From assembly GCA_013214025.1 (NCBI GenBank), contig JABSRN010000153.1:7501-71500 (forward strand): DNA of 64,000 nt, given 5' to 3'. The notes under the pieces were generated by a model. The model did not search any database, had not been told where the DNA came from, and was given only the letters and a program-made list of their open reading frames with translations. Source of the stretch: Polyangiaceae bacterium (lineage in GTDB: Bacteria; Myxococcota_A; Polyangia; Polyangiales; Polyangiaceae). The first letter of the stretch is position 1, and the number at the start of each line of letters is the position of its first letter. The translations under genes and the position numbers were made by a program. Positions 56,208 through 64,000 of the stretch are shown here, piece after piece.

Positions 56208-56983
56208 CGCAGGCTAACGGGGGAGCCCAGCGCATCGCCATAGTTGCGGCGAGCGCTGGCGTCTCTGGAAACGATTTCTAAGGTGCCGAAGGAGTTCACC
56301 AAAGTGCCCGACGCACCGACCTCCAACTGGCCGTAGGTCTCAACAAGAGAAAAAGCGTGTTCCCCAAGGTGCAGTCCGAGGTTCGCACGCTCTTCGGCGG
56401 CGCGGGCTGGCAGTTCGATGTTGGTGATCAAGTTGCCGAAATGGTCGACGCAGACAATGTGGCCATCCACCCGACCCGGCGACGTCACGGTCTCGCTGAG
56501 TCGCGGCGCAACGATGTTTTGCGCAATCTCTCCCAGCTCACTCGGTTGGCGTTGAGCCGACGCCAGTTCGGCGGCCAGAGGGGCGAACAATTCACGCCCA
56601 TGAAATGTCGAACTCAAGGTCGGGTAAGCTAGCGCCGGCACGTCAACCCGGCGCGTAACAGCGTCCGCAGACGAGCGCAGGCTATGGGACAGTAAGCCGT
56701 TGTCCGGCACCAGGAAGACATGACCGTGCGCCTCGTGCACCAAGACCGCCCGGTCGGTGCCCACTCCTGGATCGATCACAGCGATGTGCACCGTGCCCCG
56801 TGGGAACCACGCGTAGGCCCGCTCCAGCCAGTAGCTGGCCCAGCGAATGTCCTGGGGAGGCACGCCGTGGCTCACATCCACGATGCGAACATCAGATGCG
56901 CGGGAATAGATGACGCCCTTCATCACACCAACGTAGGGGTCGCTCAGCCCAAAATCAGTCAGCAGGGTGATCAGCGCCGGCAC
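56192..56983 (-). CDS. SAM hydroxide adenosyltransferase (DUF62 family)
   Basis: The 263-residue protein shows the SAM-chlorinase/fluorinase-like fold but of the hydroxide-adding type, which splits S-adenosylmethionine to adenosine and methionine. Seen: LLTDFGLSDPYVGVMKG, VIDPGVGTDRAVLV, FLVPDNGLLS, FHGRELFAPLAAEL and VDHFGNLITNI. GTG at 56981-56983 with GGAGAGG upstream is the best start; the longer frame to 57088 overlaps the upstream gene. Its end overlaps the TPR lipoprotein start. Confidence 0.88.
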   Translation of the reverse strand: MPALITLLTDFGLSDPYVGVMKGVIYSRASDVRIVDVSHGVPPQDIRWASYWLERAYAWFPRGTVHIAVIDPGVGTDRAVLVHEAHGHVFLVPDNGLLSHSLRSSADAVTRRVDVPALAYPTLSSTFHGRELFAPLAAELASAQRQPSELGEIAQNIVAPRLSETVTSPGRVDGHIVCVDHFGNLITNIELPARAAEERANLGLHLGEHAFSLVETYGQLEVGASGTLVNSFGTLEIVSRDASARRNYGDALGSPVSLRWSPK

Positions 56984-56988
56984 GAGGG

Positions 56989-57282
56989 TTAACGCCTCTC
57001 CACCTTGTCGCGCCACCGCGTAATGCGCCGAGGCCAACCCGAAGACTGCTGATCTCGCCACGCCCCGCGCAGCAGGCTCCGGAGCCAATCAGTCACCCAT
57101 TCTGGCATGGGCGCCGTCTGCTCCGGGCTGAACTCGACCTCGACCTTGCCGTCCGCTTTGGCTACTTGGGCGACGCCCTGCCAGCCGTGCTCTGCCGACT
57201 GAATGTCGATCAGGTAACGTGCATCTTCCTCGACGCTGTCGAGACGAAGCTCGGCGCGCATTCCGCTATTTGGGCTCTCCAC
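56989..57282 (-). CDS. Small hypothetical protein (97 residues)
   Basis: A hydrophilic protein from GTG at 57280-57282 with alternating strands (MRAELRLDSVEEDARYLIDIQS, GKVEVEFSPE) and a basic Trp-rich helical end (WVTDWLRSLLRGAWRDQ). No family recognised. Its stop is 5 bp before the DUF62 start, so it is likely co-transcribed. Confidence 0.55.
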   Translation of the reverse strand: MESPNSGMRAELRLDSVEEDARYLIDIQSAEHGWQGVAQVAKADGKVEVEFSPEQTAPMPEWVTDWLRSLLRGAWRDQQSSGWPRRITRWRDKVERR

Positions 57283-57365
57283 CTACCCACCATAGCGCGT
57301 GATGGGAGATTGGCGAAAACGATCCTAGCCTTCCAGGCCGCGACCACCACGATTTGAGCACGGGA

Positions 57366-58124
57366 TCAGGACATCACGTCGTCAAGGTCAACGCCGGCTT
57401 CCTCGAGAGCCTTTCGCTGGACCTTACAAAGGGACGCTACGCCCTCCATGCCCAGATCGATCAGTCCGTCCATATCGCTACGCGGAACCGCTTCGCCCTC
57501 GGCGGTGCCCTGAATTTCGACTACGCCCTCCCGGCCGGTCCCGACCAGATTGAGATCCACGCGCGCGGTGCTGTCTTCGGCGTAACACAAGTCCAAGGCG
57601 TACTGCCCGTCGACATGACCCACACTGATGGCCGCCACCTGATCGCGGACAGTACCCGACTTCAAGCTACCCGCCACCTTCAGCTTCGACAGCGCCATGG
57701 CCATCGCCACAAATCCGCCGGTTACAGATGCCGTGCGAGTCCCGCCATCTGCCTCCAAGACGTCGCAGTCGATGGTGATGCTGCGTTCGCCAAATTTGTC
57801 GAGATCGATGGCTGCCCGCAGGCTCCTGCCGATCAATCTCTCAATCTCTTTGGCGCGACCACCGATTGAGCCCCGTCTACCGTCGCGATTCTCGCGGCGC
57901 TTCGGATTGCAACGCGGATGCATTTGGTACTCAGCCGTGAGCCAACCCTTGCCTCGACCTACCAAAAATTTCGGCACGCTGCTGTCTACGCTGGCGGTGC
58001 AGAGCACCACCGTACCGCCAGCGGAGTACAGCACTGAGCCCTCCGCTAAACGGTGAAAACCCGGCGTCATGGTGACAGGGCGATGAACGCGGAGATCCCT
58101 TCCGGACCGTTTTTCGAGACTCAT
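57366..58124 (-). CDS. rph: Ribonuclease PH
   Basis: The 252-residue phosphorolytic 3'-5' exoribonuclease trims tRNA 3' ends. It starts MSLEKRSGRDLRVHRPVT and has GSVLYSAGGTVVLCTASVD, GWLTAEYQMHPR, RSLRAAIDLDKFGERSITIDCDVLEADGGTRTASVTGGFVA and DLCYAEDSTARVDLNLV. Length is normal and the order complete. Divergent from queE. Confidence 0.95.
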   Translation of the reverse strand: MSLEKRSGRDLRVHRPVTMTPGFHRLAEGSVLYSAGGTVVLCTASVDSSVPKFLVGRGKGWLTAEYQMHPRCNPKRRENRDGRRGSIGGRAKEIERLIGRSLRAAIDLDKFGERSITIDCDVLEADGGTRTASVTGGFVAMAMALSKLKVAGSLKSGTVRDQVAAISVGHVDGQYALDLCYAEDSTARVDLNLVGTGREGVVEIQGTAEGEAVPRSDMDGLIDLGMEGVASLCKVQRKALEEAGVDLDDVMS

Positions 58125-58256
58125 GGGCGTCTTGTAACACGACGGGGCCATCCTGGACGGGCGTTCCGCGGTTTCGCCAAGACGGGACAGCCGATGCGCT
58201 GATTCGTTGCGACCGCGTGCCGGCTCCAGTAGCCATGGCGGCATCCGAGCCCGGCC

Positions 58257-58973
58257 ATGTCCTCCGCCCCCGATGAGTTGAAACTGAAGATCTCCGAGAT
58301 CTTTGCCAGTGTACAAGGCGAGGGCCGAAGCGCTGGGGCCGACGCTGTTTTTCTCCGACTCGCGATGTGCAACCTGCGCTGCGATTGGTGTGATACGCGC
58401 TACAGCTGGGATTTCGCCAATTTTCGCTACGACGACGAGGTCGACGAACTCGACATTTCGGCCGTCGAAGCTCAGCTGACCGCCACCGACTCGCCTCCGG
58501 GATCGCACTTGGTCATCACCGGCGGGGAGCCCTTGCTTCAGCAACCCGCCCTCGAAGCACTGCTGGCCCGGCTCGATTCCGAGCTCTTCGTCGAGCTCGA
58601 GACCAACGGCACGCTCGCGCCGTCCGAAGCTATCGCCACCCGGGTCAATCAGTTTAACGTGTCGCCGAAGCTCGACAATTCCAAAGAGCCCGAACGCCGC
58701 CGGCTCATTTCGTCGTCGCTGGATGCCCTACGGAGGACAGACAAAGCGTGGCTAAAACTGGTCGTCGAAGGCGAGCAAGAGCACGACGAGATCGAGACCC
58801 TCGTCAGCCGATTCGATTGGCCCAAGGAACGTGTGTTGCTGATGCCTCAGGCAGCGCAACGATCGGTGCTAGAGCGGCGGGCGCCCCAGGTGCAACAACT
58901 CGCTCGGAGTCTAGGACTCGGCTACTCGCCGCGGCTCCACATCGAACGCTGGGGCGGGCGGCGCGGCGTCTAA
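58257..58973 (+). CDS. queE: 7-carboxy-7-deazaguanine synthase
   Basis: The 238-residue radical SAM enzyme rearranges 6-carboxytetrahydropterin to CDG in queuosine synthesis. The N terminus KISEIFASVQGEGRSAG is typical. The cluster motif is CNLRCDWC (Cys38, Cys42, Cys45), followed by DTRYSWDF. HLVITGGEPLLQQPALEALL binds SAM. The last steps of the pathway (QueC, QueF) are not in the window; QueD is 35 kb away. Confidence 0.94.
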   Translation: MSSAPDELKLKISEIFASVQGEGRSAGADAVFLRLAMCNLRCDWCDTRYSWDFANFRYDDEVDELDISAVEAQLTATDSPPGSHLVITGGEPLLQQPALEALLARLDSELFVELETNGTLAPSEAIATRVNQFNVSPKLDNSKEPERRRLISSSLDALRRTDKAWLKLVVEGEQEHDEIETLVSRFDWPKERVLLMPQAAQRSVLERRAPQVQQLARSLGLGYSPRLHIERWGGRRGV

Positions 58974-58981
58974 ACGGAAGC

Positions 58982-61315
58982 TCAATGGCCCCACACGGTG
59001 AGCGCGGCGGCAGTCTCGTCGTCCAGATCGGCGCTCTCCCGCCCGACCAAACGAGCCGGCTTGCTCCGCGCAACGCTCAGTTGCCCAAACGTACGGGTCC
59101 ACATCGCGGACGACGTGAGCGGACGCTCTTGCAGTAGGTCCGTCGCACAAGCAGGATCCACGTCCAGGCGACACAGAGCAGGGACCGCGCCAAAGTAGCC
59201 GCTGAGCAGCCAGGAGCCGAGCCGGGTAGAGTAGCGGTTGCCCAGGGTGGCGCTCAACCAACGGCCCGCCAACGGTGTCACCCCCGCCGCGACGGCCGCC
59301 AAGTCCAGACCCCGCATCCGCCGCGGCGTCTTCAGTCCCAGAGCCGCCAAGATGGTCGTGGGTAGATCCAGCGGTGTCACCCAACTGCGCGATCGGCTGG
59401 CCACCAGGCGTTTTCCAGGAAACTTTACGAAGAGGGGCGACAGCAGATGGTCCTCGCCTAGGCTGGGTGCCGGCGCGTGGGGGATCGCAGGCGGATCGCC
59501 CATGGGCACGTCACCGGCGAAGATGAACAGCGTATGGTCCCATTCTCCGCTCTCCTTAAGCGACCGTACAAGCCGCCCCAGCTCCAGATCCTGTTTCTCC
59601 AACGACGCTCCGGCCAGCGCGTGCAGCCGTTCCCAGTCGCGTGTCTGCAGCCGCCGCAACGAACGCCGCCGGCGTTTGCGTACCTTGGAGAGCGCCAGAG
59701 CGCCCCGTCGAGCACCCAGTACGCCGCCGTATCCCTCCGGGGGCAATTCCTGAACTTCCTTACGGGTCAGGTCCCACGGGGGATGAGACCCGCGAAGATG
59801 AAGCACCAGAAGCCGCCGCTGTTCAGGCTCGGACGCGATTTGTGCCTGCAGCCATTCTAATCCAAGACGAATCGGTTCTGTTGCCGGCACATCCTGCACG
59901 GGCGAAATGCTCTCAAACGCGTCCCAGCCGGTGTCGAAACCGAAGGCTTCGAAGGACGGGGGCACGGCGGTGAACATCGCGGTGCGACCGCTCGCCTCCT
60001 TGACGATGGAATTGAGCGTTTGAATCGCCGCGGGCAGCCGGGCCTCGGGATCCTCCAAGCCATGACTGCCCGGGGGCAAGCCACTGAGAATGCTCGCCAC
60101 CACGGCTGACGTCACTGTGGTCGGTTGCCGGTAGTTCTCGAACACCACGGCGCTGCGAGAAAGCACCGCTAGGGCGGGGAAACGTTTCGCTTGGCCCCAG
60201 GGCGGGAGATTGTCGCGATCCAAGCCAGCGGCCAGCACCAGCACCACGGTTCGCGCCGGATTATCGGGCAACTTGGGGGGACGACGCTGCAGCTCAGGAT
60301 TTCCGAACGCCACCCGACCCGATCGTCGGCTCTGACGTGCCCGAAACTCCAGGTACACAAGCTTGCCAGCATATTTCGACAGATCGATATCCACACGATC
60401 CCAATCCTTGGGGTCCGGCTTGGGTACGTCACGTTCGTCGAGCAATACGTTGTAGTCACCGTCGGCGATCAACGAAATCTCCGCTCGTCCACCGCCCTCG
60501 CCCCAGTAGCCGAGCGCCACTTTCAGATGTGTGCCGGGCTCGATCATCACGGGGCATCGCACCGCCCCCGGCCCTTTGAGCACGAAGGAGCGCTCCGCCA
60601 CCTTGTTCAACACCACGTCGTTCAGAATATTTCCGGCTGTCGGTGCGGAGAAGGTTTCGACCGAGCGTTGGGAGGGTCCGATTCGTACCCAATCCACCTC
60701 GGCGTAGGGCGTGTGCTCAGCTGTGGGACGACCTCGCATCCGCAAGGTCAGAGTGTGACGCCCAGGAGCGAGTGTTTTCTTCAGCGTCCGAAAGTTCAAC
60801 ACTGCCGGAGCGCTGGACTTCAACTTACCGACACCGGCCAGCTCTTGGTCGACATAAACCCACAGCCGGTCACTGCGTCCACCTTTCGCACGAATCGTGA
60901 CTTGCGCCGCTTCTAGCTCTGAGTGAATCCAAAAATCGTATCGAATGCGACGGACAAAAAGCTGTGCAAAAGTCGTACCCGCGACCTCCCGCGTCTCGAC
61001 GCCGTCAAAAGGCCCCAGAGAAAAACCTCGATGACGCTGGGCGGATCGGGCACCGAAATCCAAGCTCACTCCGCGGTGGAAGACTTGGCAATTGGCTAAG
61101 TCGTCGAGAAAAGAGAAACGCTCCACCGCTTGGTTGACGGCTGCGCTGGGGTCTACGGTGGGGGGCGTCGCCTGAGAGGCTGAGGGTTCAGATTTTTTTT
61201 TGCAGCCCGTCTGAACGAAACAGAGCGCCAACACGCACAATATCAGCCAGCCGCCGCGATCAGCGGCCAGGGCAATCGAGCGACTCCGGAAAATCAACCG
61301 GGAAGCCACGAGCAC
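58982..61315 (-). CDS. Sulfatase/alkaline-phosphatase-fold lipoprotein without the formylglycine Cys
   Basis: The 777-residue protein begins with a signal ending FVQTGC (Cys38). The N-terminal half (about 60-340) is beta-rich and may bind carbohydrate. The C-terminal half is a sulfatase-type alkaline-phosphatase fold: TVVLVLAAGLDRDNLPPWG, FENYRQPTTVTSAVVASILSGLPPGSHGLED, SGEWDHTLFIFAGD, TPLDLPTTILAALGL. In active sulfatases the LTGLPPGSHG block is preceded by CxPxR; here it reads TTVTSAVV, so formylglycine cannot form. It may be a phosphoryl-transfer relative, a binding protein or inactive. Confidence 0.75.
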   Translation of the reverse strand: MLVASRLIFRSRSIALAADRGGWLILCVLALCFVQTGCKKKSEPSASQATPPTVDPSAAVNQAVERFSFLDDLANCQVFHRGVSLDFGARSAQRHRGFSLGPFDGVETREVAGTTFAQLFVRRIRYDFWIHSELEAAQVTIRAKGGRSDRLWVYVDQELAGVGKLKSSAPAVLNFRTLKKTLAPGRHTLTLRMRGRPTAEHTPYAEVDWVRIGPSQRSVETFSAPTAGNILNDVVLNKVAERSFVLKGPGAVRCPVMIEPGTHLKVALGYWGEGGGRAEISLIADGDYNVLLDERDVPKPDPKDWDRVDIDLSKYAGKLVYLEFRARQSRRSGRVAFGNPELQRRPPKLPDNPARTVVLVLAAGLDRDNLPPWGQAKRFPALAVLSRSAVVFENYRQPTTVTSAVVASILSGLPPGSHGLEDPEARLPAAIQTLNSIVKEASGRTAMFTAVPPSFEAFGFDTGWDAFESISPVQDVPATEPIRLGLEWLQAQIASEPEQRRLLVLHLRGSHPPWDLTRKEVQELPPEGYGGVLGARRGALALSKVRKRRRRSLRRLQTRDWERLHALAGASLEKQDLELGRLVRSLKESGEWDHTLFIFAGDVPMGDPPAIPHAPAPSLGEDHLLSPLFVKFPGKRLVASRSRSWVTPLDLPTTILAALGLKTPRRMRGLDLAAVAAGVTPLAGRWLSATLGNRYSTRLGSWLLSGYFGAVPALCRLDVDPACATDLLQERPLTSSAMWTRTFGQLSVARSKPARLVGRESADLDDETAAALTVWGH

Positions 61316-61340
61316 GGCCTTCCCGGGTAATCGCTGCGAA

Positions 61341-64000
61341 TCATTTCGCCGGCGGGACTACCAGATCCACCCGAGTGCGTCGCCCAGCTTGGATATCGAT
61401 GCCCTCCGTGACTTCCGCCCCACCCAGCTCGATCCGAAGGTTCGTAGTGCCCGGCAGCAACTGCAGCTGGCGGCGAGGCCCGCGACCCACGAAACGACCA
61501 TCCAGGTAAATCATGTGCCGATCGCCAGTAGATATCTCCAGCAGGCCCTTTCCGGGCGGGACGGCCATTCCCACTGGCAAGGGGCGATCGCTGGTGCGAA
61601 ACGAAAGGGCTTTGGATTCCGCCCGAGCAGTTCGCTTCTGCGCCACAGGATCCGAAGGCGCCTCATCGGCCTCCGCCACGGTCTGCTCGGTCCGATCCGT
61701 CTCGGACTCGGTATCCGCGGCCGGCTCGTCATCGTCGACGGCGCTCTCGGCGGTGGTTGGCACGTCCGTCAAAGCGCTACGGATCAGCCGTGTGCCGCCA
61801 AAACTGATGACCAACGCGGCCGCCAGGGCGGCGGCGAAACCCAACTTTTTCCCCAAGCTGGGGGCACCTTCGGACACCGGCAGCAATTCGTCTTCGCCGC
61901 TAGCGCCGAGCTCGTCGCGCAGGGATCTCAAGCGCGCGGGCTCGGGAGCAACAACTCGGGTGTCCTCGTCGTCCCCTGCAGAAGCGGGCACGGGCTCAAC
62001 ATCAGCCAACCCAGAAGCGGGCACTTTTTTCGGAAACTGGATCGACTTGGTCTCGGCGATGATCCCGCCGCTCTGTTTGGGCGGGGACTCCACAGCATCC
62101 TCGGTAGTTTTCGGGGACGCCTCGGCAGCATTCGGGGAGGCACTGGAAATTTGGGCCGCCTCGACCCCGCCGCCGAACAATGTCGAGGCGAGCGCGTCCG
62201 CTTCCGCTTCCGGCTGCACGGGCTTGGGAGGCGGGGGCGCTGGAGACACGGCGTTCTCCCTCTTCTCTGGCGCCTGGCTCTTGTCGGCGGACATTCCAGG
62301 AAAATCAAACTGATCGAGCGCGGCCAGCGCGGAATCCGGATCCACCAGATCCCCGAGGGATGGCGGGGGCGCTGGAGTCCCGCGCAAAGTGTCCGGGGGC
62401 TTCTGAACCCCCCCGAGAGTCGCCGAGAAGGGCTTCGGCGGGGGCTTGGCGACCCGCGACACTGTTCCCAATTCTCCCAGAGCGGACGCTGGCCTGCGGG
62501 GCTGAGGGCGCGGAATGGGAGACACCTCGGGGACCTCTGCATCGTCAACCACCAGTGGCTTGGCTGTACCGATGAGAGTTTGGGTGAAGCGCTTCTGACC
62601 GCCGGACGTCGAAGCCTGTTGGCGTGCCGCAGGCGCAGGCGCAGGCGCAGGCGCAGGCGCCTCGCCCATCATGGAACCAAGCACCGCGTCGGACAGGTTG
62701 GCGACGGGCTCAGCCGGCTTCGCTGGGGCGGGGCCAGTCGGTTCGGTCGGAGAGCGCCGCACGGCCACCAATTTTTTCCCACCGACGGCGGAGTCGTCAT
62801 CGGCCGTTGACTGCGGCGCGCTAGGGCTAGCGCTAGCGGCAGCGCCGTCGTCAACAGGAGGGGCGGTAGGGGGAGCCGCTTCTTCAGCGGGAGCTTCCGC
62901 CGGCTCGCTCTGGGATGCCGAAGACGGCTCAGCGGTCTCCGGCGGAAGCTCCTCGGCGGCATCACTCGCCGCAGGGGCTGACTCAACTGGGAGCGGCGCG
63001 GCTGACTCGGCTAGGGGCAGCTCCGCAACCGGCGCAGACTCTGAGGGCGAGTCGACAGAAGCTTCGGAATCTACCCCCGCGCTGGCAGTAGAAACTTGAG
63101 CCTGCCCTGCCGTCTCCGCTTCCAGCCGCTCTCCAAAGGTATCGGCGGGCGCTGTTTCCACCTCCGGGACTCCGCCCGTCGCTGCGGTAACCACCGGGGG
63201 CTCCGCTGTCGCGAATTGGCTCGCCGGCAGCTCATCGGAACCTGCCGGCGCGGGCGGCGCTAGCGGAATAGCGGAAGAGGGCGGCATAACAGGTGTACCG
63301 CTAACCGCAGGCGGCAAGGGAGCCGACTGAGCGTCCACCGTGCGAACCTCCGCGGGCACGGGCTCCACGACAGCTGGTGCGGCTGAAGGTCGCGCGACTA
63401 CCGCCACACCGTCGGGACGCGTCATCTCGGTAGAAGCAAGGTTGACCTCGGGTTCGTGATCTTTTGCCACCACAGCGACGGGTGCCGCCGGACTCTCCGG
63501 TTTGGGCTCGACCGGGGGAAGCACCTTAGAACTCTGCGCACTCTGGGCATCTGCCGTAAGCTGCACCTCCGCAGGCGGCTCTGTCGACACAGCGGGGGGC
63601 CCGACACGGTTCTCCGCGGCCGTATTTTTAGACTGGCCGAGGCCCGTTCTGGGAAGCCTTGTGTCGATGGCCGGCAAGAGCTCGGGATCCCCCGCGCGAA
63701 GTTTTTCCAGCGCCGCCGCCAGCAGATCGCGACCGTCTCGGTCCAGCACGCTGCGTACGGTTCCGTGAATCACCAGATCGGTCAAGGCGCGATCCAAAAG
63801 CCCGGGAGTCACCCGTCCGGCCAGTAGCAGTTCACCGGGGGACTCACCGCGGCTCAGCATAACCGTGAGGCGCTGAATGTCCTCTGGCGAACTGTCGAGG
63901 TAAGGCGCCATCGCTTCGGTATCGATGGTCACGCTCCCCACATCGATCAAGCGCTCTGACGAAAGTGCCGCCGCCGCCGCCCGCGCTCGCAGAACCGGTG
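61341..64000 (-). CDS. Large membrane protein with disordered Ala/Pro/Glu region and PEGA-like end (partial)
   Basis: The frame is open from the window end: before a TTG at 63950 there are 16 more open codons (PVLRARAAAAALSSER), so the true start lies outside. Visible parts, in order, are a helical domain (TEAMAPYLDSSPEDIQRL...VTPGLLDRALTDLVIHG) resembling the DUF4388/PATAN-associated type, then about 550 residues of Ala/Pro/Glu/Ser low complexity. A membrane helix (LGFAAALAAALVISFGG) and a C-terminal PEGA-like domain (ISTGDRHMIYLDGRFVGRGP) complete it. The layout suggests a sensor or scaffold anchored in the inner membrane; no enzyme motif is seen. Confidence 0.72.
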   Translation of the reverse strand, partial: PVLRARAAAAALSSERLIDVGSVTIDTEAMAPYLDSSPEDIQRLTVMLSRGESPGELLLAGRVTPGLLDRALTDLVIHGTVRSVLDRDGRDLLAAALEKLRAGDPELLPAIDTRLPRTGLGQSKNTAAENRVGPPAVSTEPPAEVQLTADAQSAQSSKVLPPVEPKPESPAAPVAVVAKDHEPEVNLASTEMTRPDGVAVVARPSAAPAVVEPVPAEVRTVDAQSAPLPPAVSGTPVMPPSSAIPLAPPAPAGSDELPASQFATAEPPVVTAATGGVPEVETAPADTFGERLEAETAGQAQVSTASAGVDSEASVDSPSESAPVAELPLAESAAPLPVESAPAASDAAEELPPETAEPSSASQSEPAEAPAEEAAPPTAPPVDDGAAASASPSAPQSTADDDSAVGGKKLVAVRRSPTEPTGPAPAKPAEPVANLSDAVLGSMMGEAPAPAPAPAPAARQQASTSGGQKRFTQTLIGTAKPLVVDDAEVPEVSPIPRPQPRRPASALGELGTVSRVAKPPPKPFSATLGGVQKPPDTLRGTPAPPPSLGDLVDPDSALAALDQFDFPGMSADKSQAPEKRENAVSPAPPPPKPVQPEAEADALASTLFGGGVEAAQISSASPNAAEASPKTTEDAVESPPKQSGGIIAETKSIQFPKKVPASGLADVEPVPASAGDDEDTRVVAPEPARLRSLRDELGASGEDELLPVSEGAPSLGKKLGFAAALAAALVISFGGTRLIRSALTDVPTTAESAVDDDEPAADTESETDRTEQTVAEADEAPSDPVAQKRTARAESKALSFRTSDRPLPVGMAVPPGKGLLEISTGDRHMIYLDGRFVGRGPRRQLQLLPGTTNLRIELGGAEVTEGIDIQAGRRTRVDLVVPPAK
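62629..62662. repeat. Hexanucleotide tandem repeat in the disordered region
   Basis: The 6-bp unit GCAGGC is repeated about five times, encoding Ala-Pro pairs on the minus strand. Unit loss or gain would keep the frame, so length variation among strains is expected. Confidence 0.65.

Noticed and set aside
61389-62810. 473-codon plus-strand frame across the window-end gene
   Set aside because: Antisense to a frame with a membrane helix and PEGA-like domain; its Arg/Gly-rich text comes from the Ala/Pro repeats.
1-64000. CRISPR array, prophage, insertion sequence or rRNA operon
   Set aside because: I found no regularly spaced repeats, no transposase- or integrase-like protein and no rRNA-like sequence in the window.

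Overview
This 64 kb window is dense, GC-rich bacterial chromosome. I see no rRNA, tRNA, CRISPR array, insertion sequence, integrase or phage gene. The content suggests a deltaproteobacterial-type predator or saprophyte, most likely Myxococcota (class Polyangia). This is inference from gene content: many large lipoproteins with Gly/Thr- or Pro/Ala-rich linkers, PEGA-like secreted proteins, a roadblock/LC7 protein, an HDOD protein, a TerB-like protein, a TPR/peptidase-MA lipoprotein, a membrane pyrophosphatase and a TamB-type protein. No species can be named.

Layout. 1-4.9 kb (minus strand): a roadblock/LC7 gene cut by the window edge, a PpiC-type lipoprotein, two small membrane proteins, leucyl aminopeptidase and a class I FBP aldolase. 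5-9.1 kb: fructose-1,6-bisphosphatase divergent from the aldolase, a Pro/Gln-rich outer-membrane-type protein, ferredoxin-NADP reductase and an HDOD protein. 9.2-13.2 kb: a B12-binding radical SAM/DUF2344 fusion and a BASS-family transporter. 13.2-18.2 kb (minus): an HD protein, two tandem hotdog thioesterases, a secreted PEGA-like protein, a tiny lipoprotein and EttA. A 53-bp tandem duplication sits between the secreted protein and the tiny lipoprotein.

18.4-31.2 kb: TamB-like protein, QueD, a divergent pair of thioredoxin-fold proteins, a toroid-like lipoprotein, a second B12/radical SAM protein, glutamate dehydrogenase and a DNA-methylase-like protein with a basic N-terminal tail. 31.3-40.7 kb: an unusual fusion of a YyaL/DUF255 protein with an aldo-keto reductase, membrane pyrophosphatase with a clear terminator, a TerB-like gene with an in-frame TGA near its possible start, UDP-glucose dehydrogenase and a flippase-like membrane protein. 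40.7-48.2 kb: a Gly-rich lipoprotein, aldehyde dehydrogenase, ArsA-type ATPase, NAD synthetase and a coupled lipoprotein. 47.7-51.2 kb (minus): ribE - ribBA-like - ribH - nusB - M17 N-terminal-domain protein. 51.4-64 kb: a Cys-patterned lipoprotein, alanine racemase, a TPR metallopeptidase-like lipoprotein, a SAM hydroxide adenosyltransferase, RNase PH, QueE, a sulfatase-fold lipoprotein and a large membrane protein that runs off the window.

Most genes are chromosomal housekeeping: gluconeogenesis, riboflavin, NAD, queuosine precursor, cell wall and envelope assembly. I do not see a coherent multi-gene defence or biosynthetic island. The unusual material is at the level of single genes: domain fusions, domains without their usual partner, degenerate enzyme domains, a duplication that creates a chimeric mini-ORF, and a possible stop-codon interruption.
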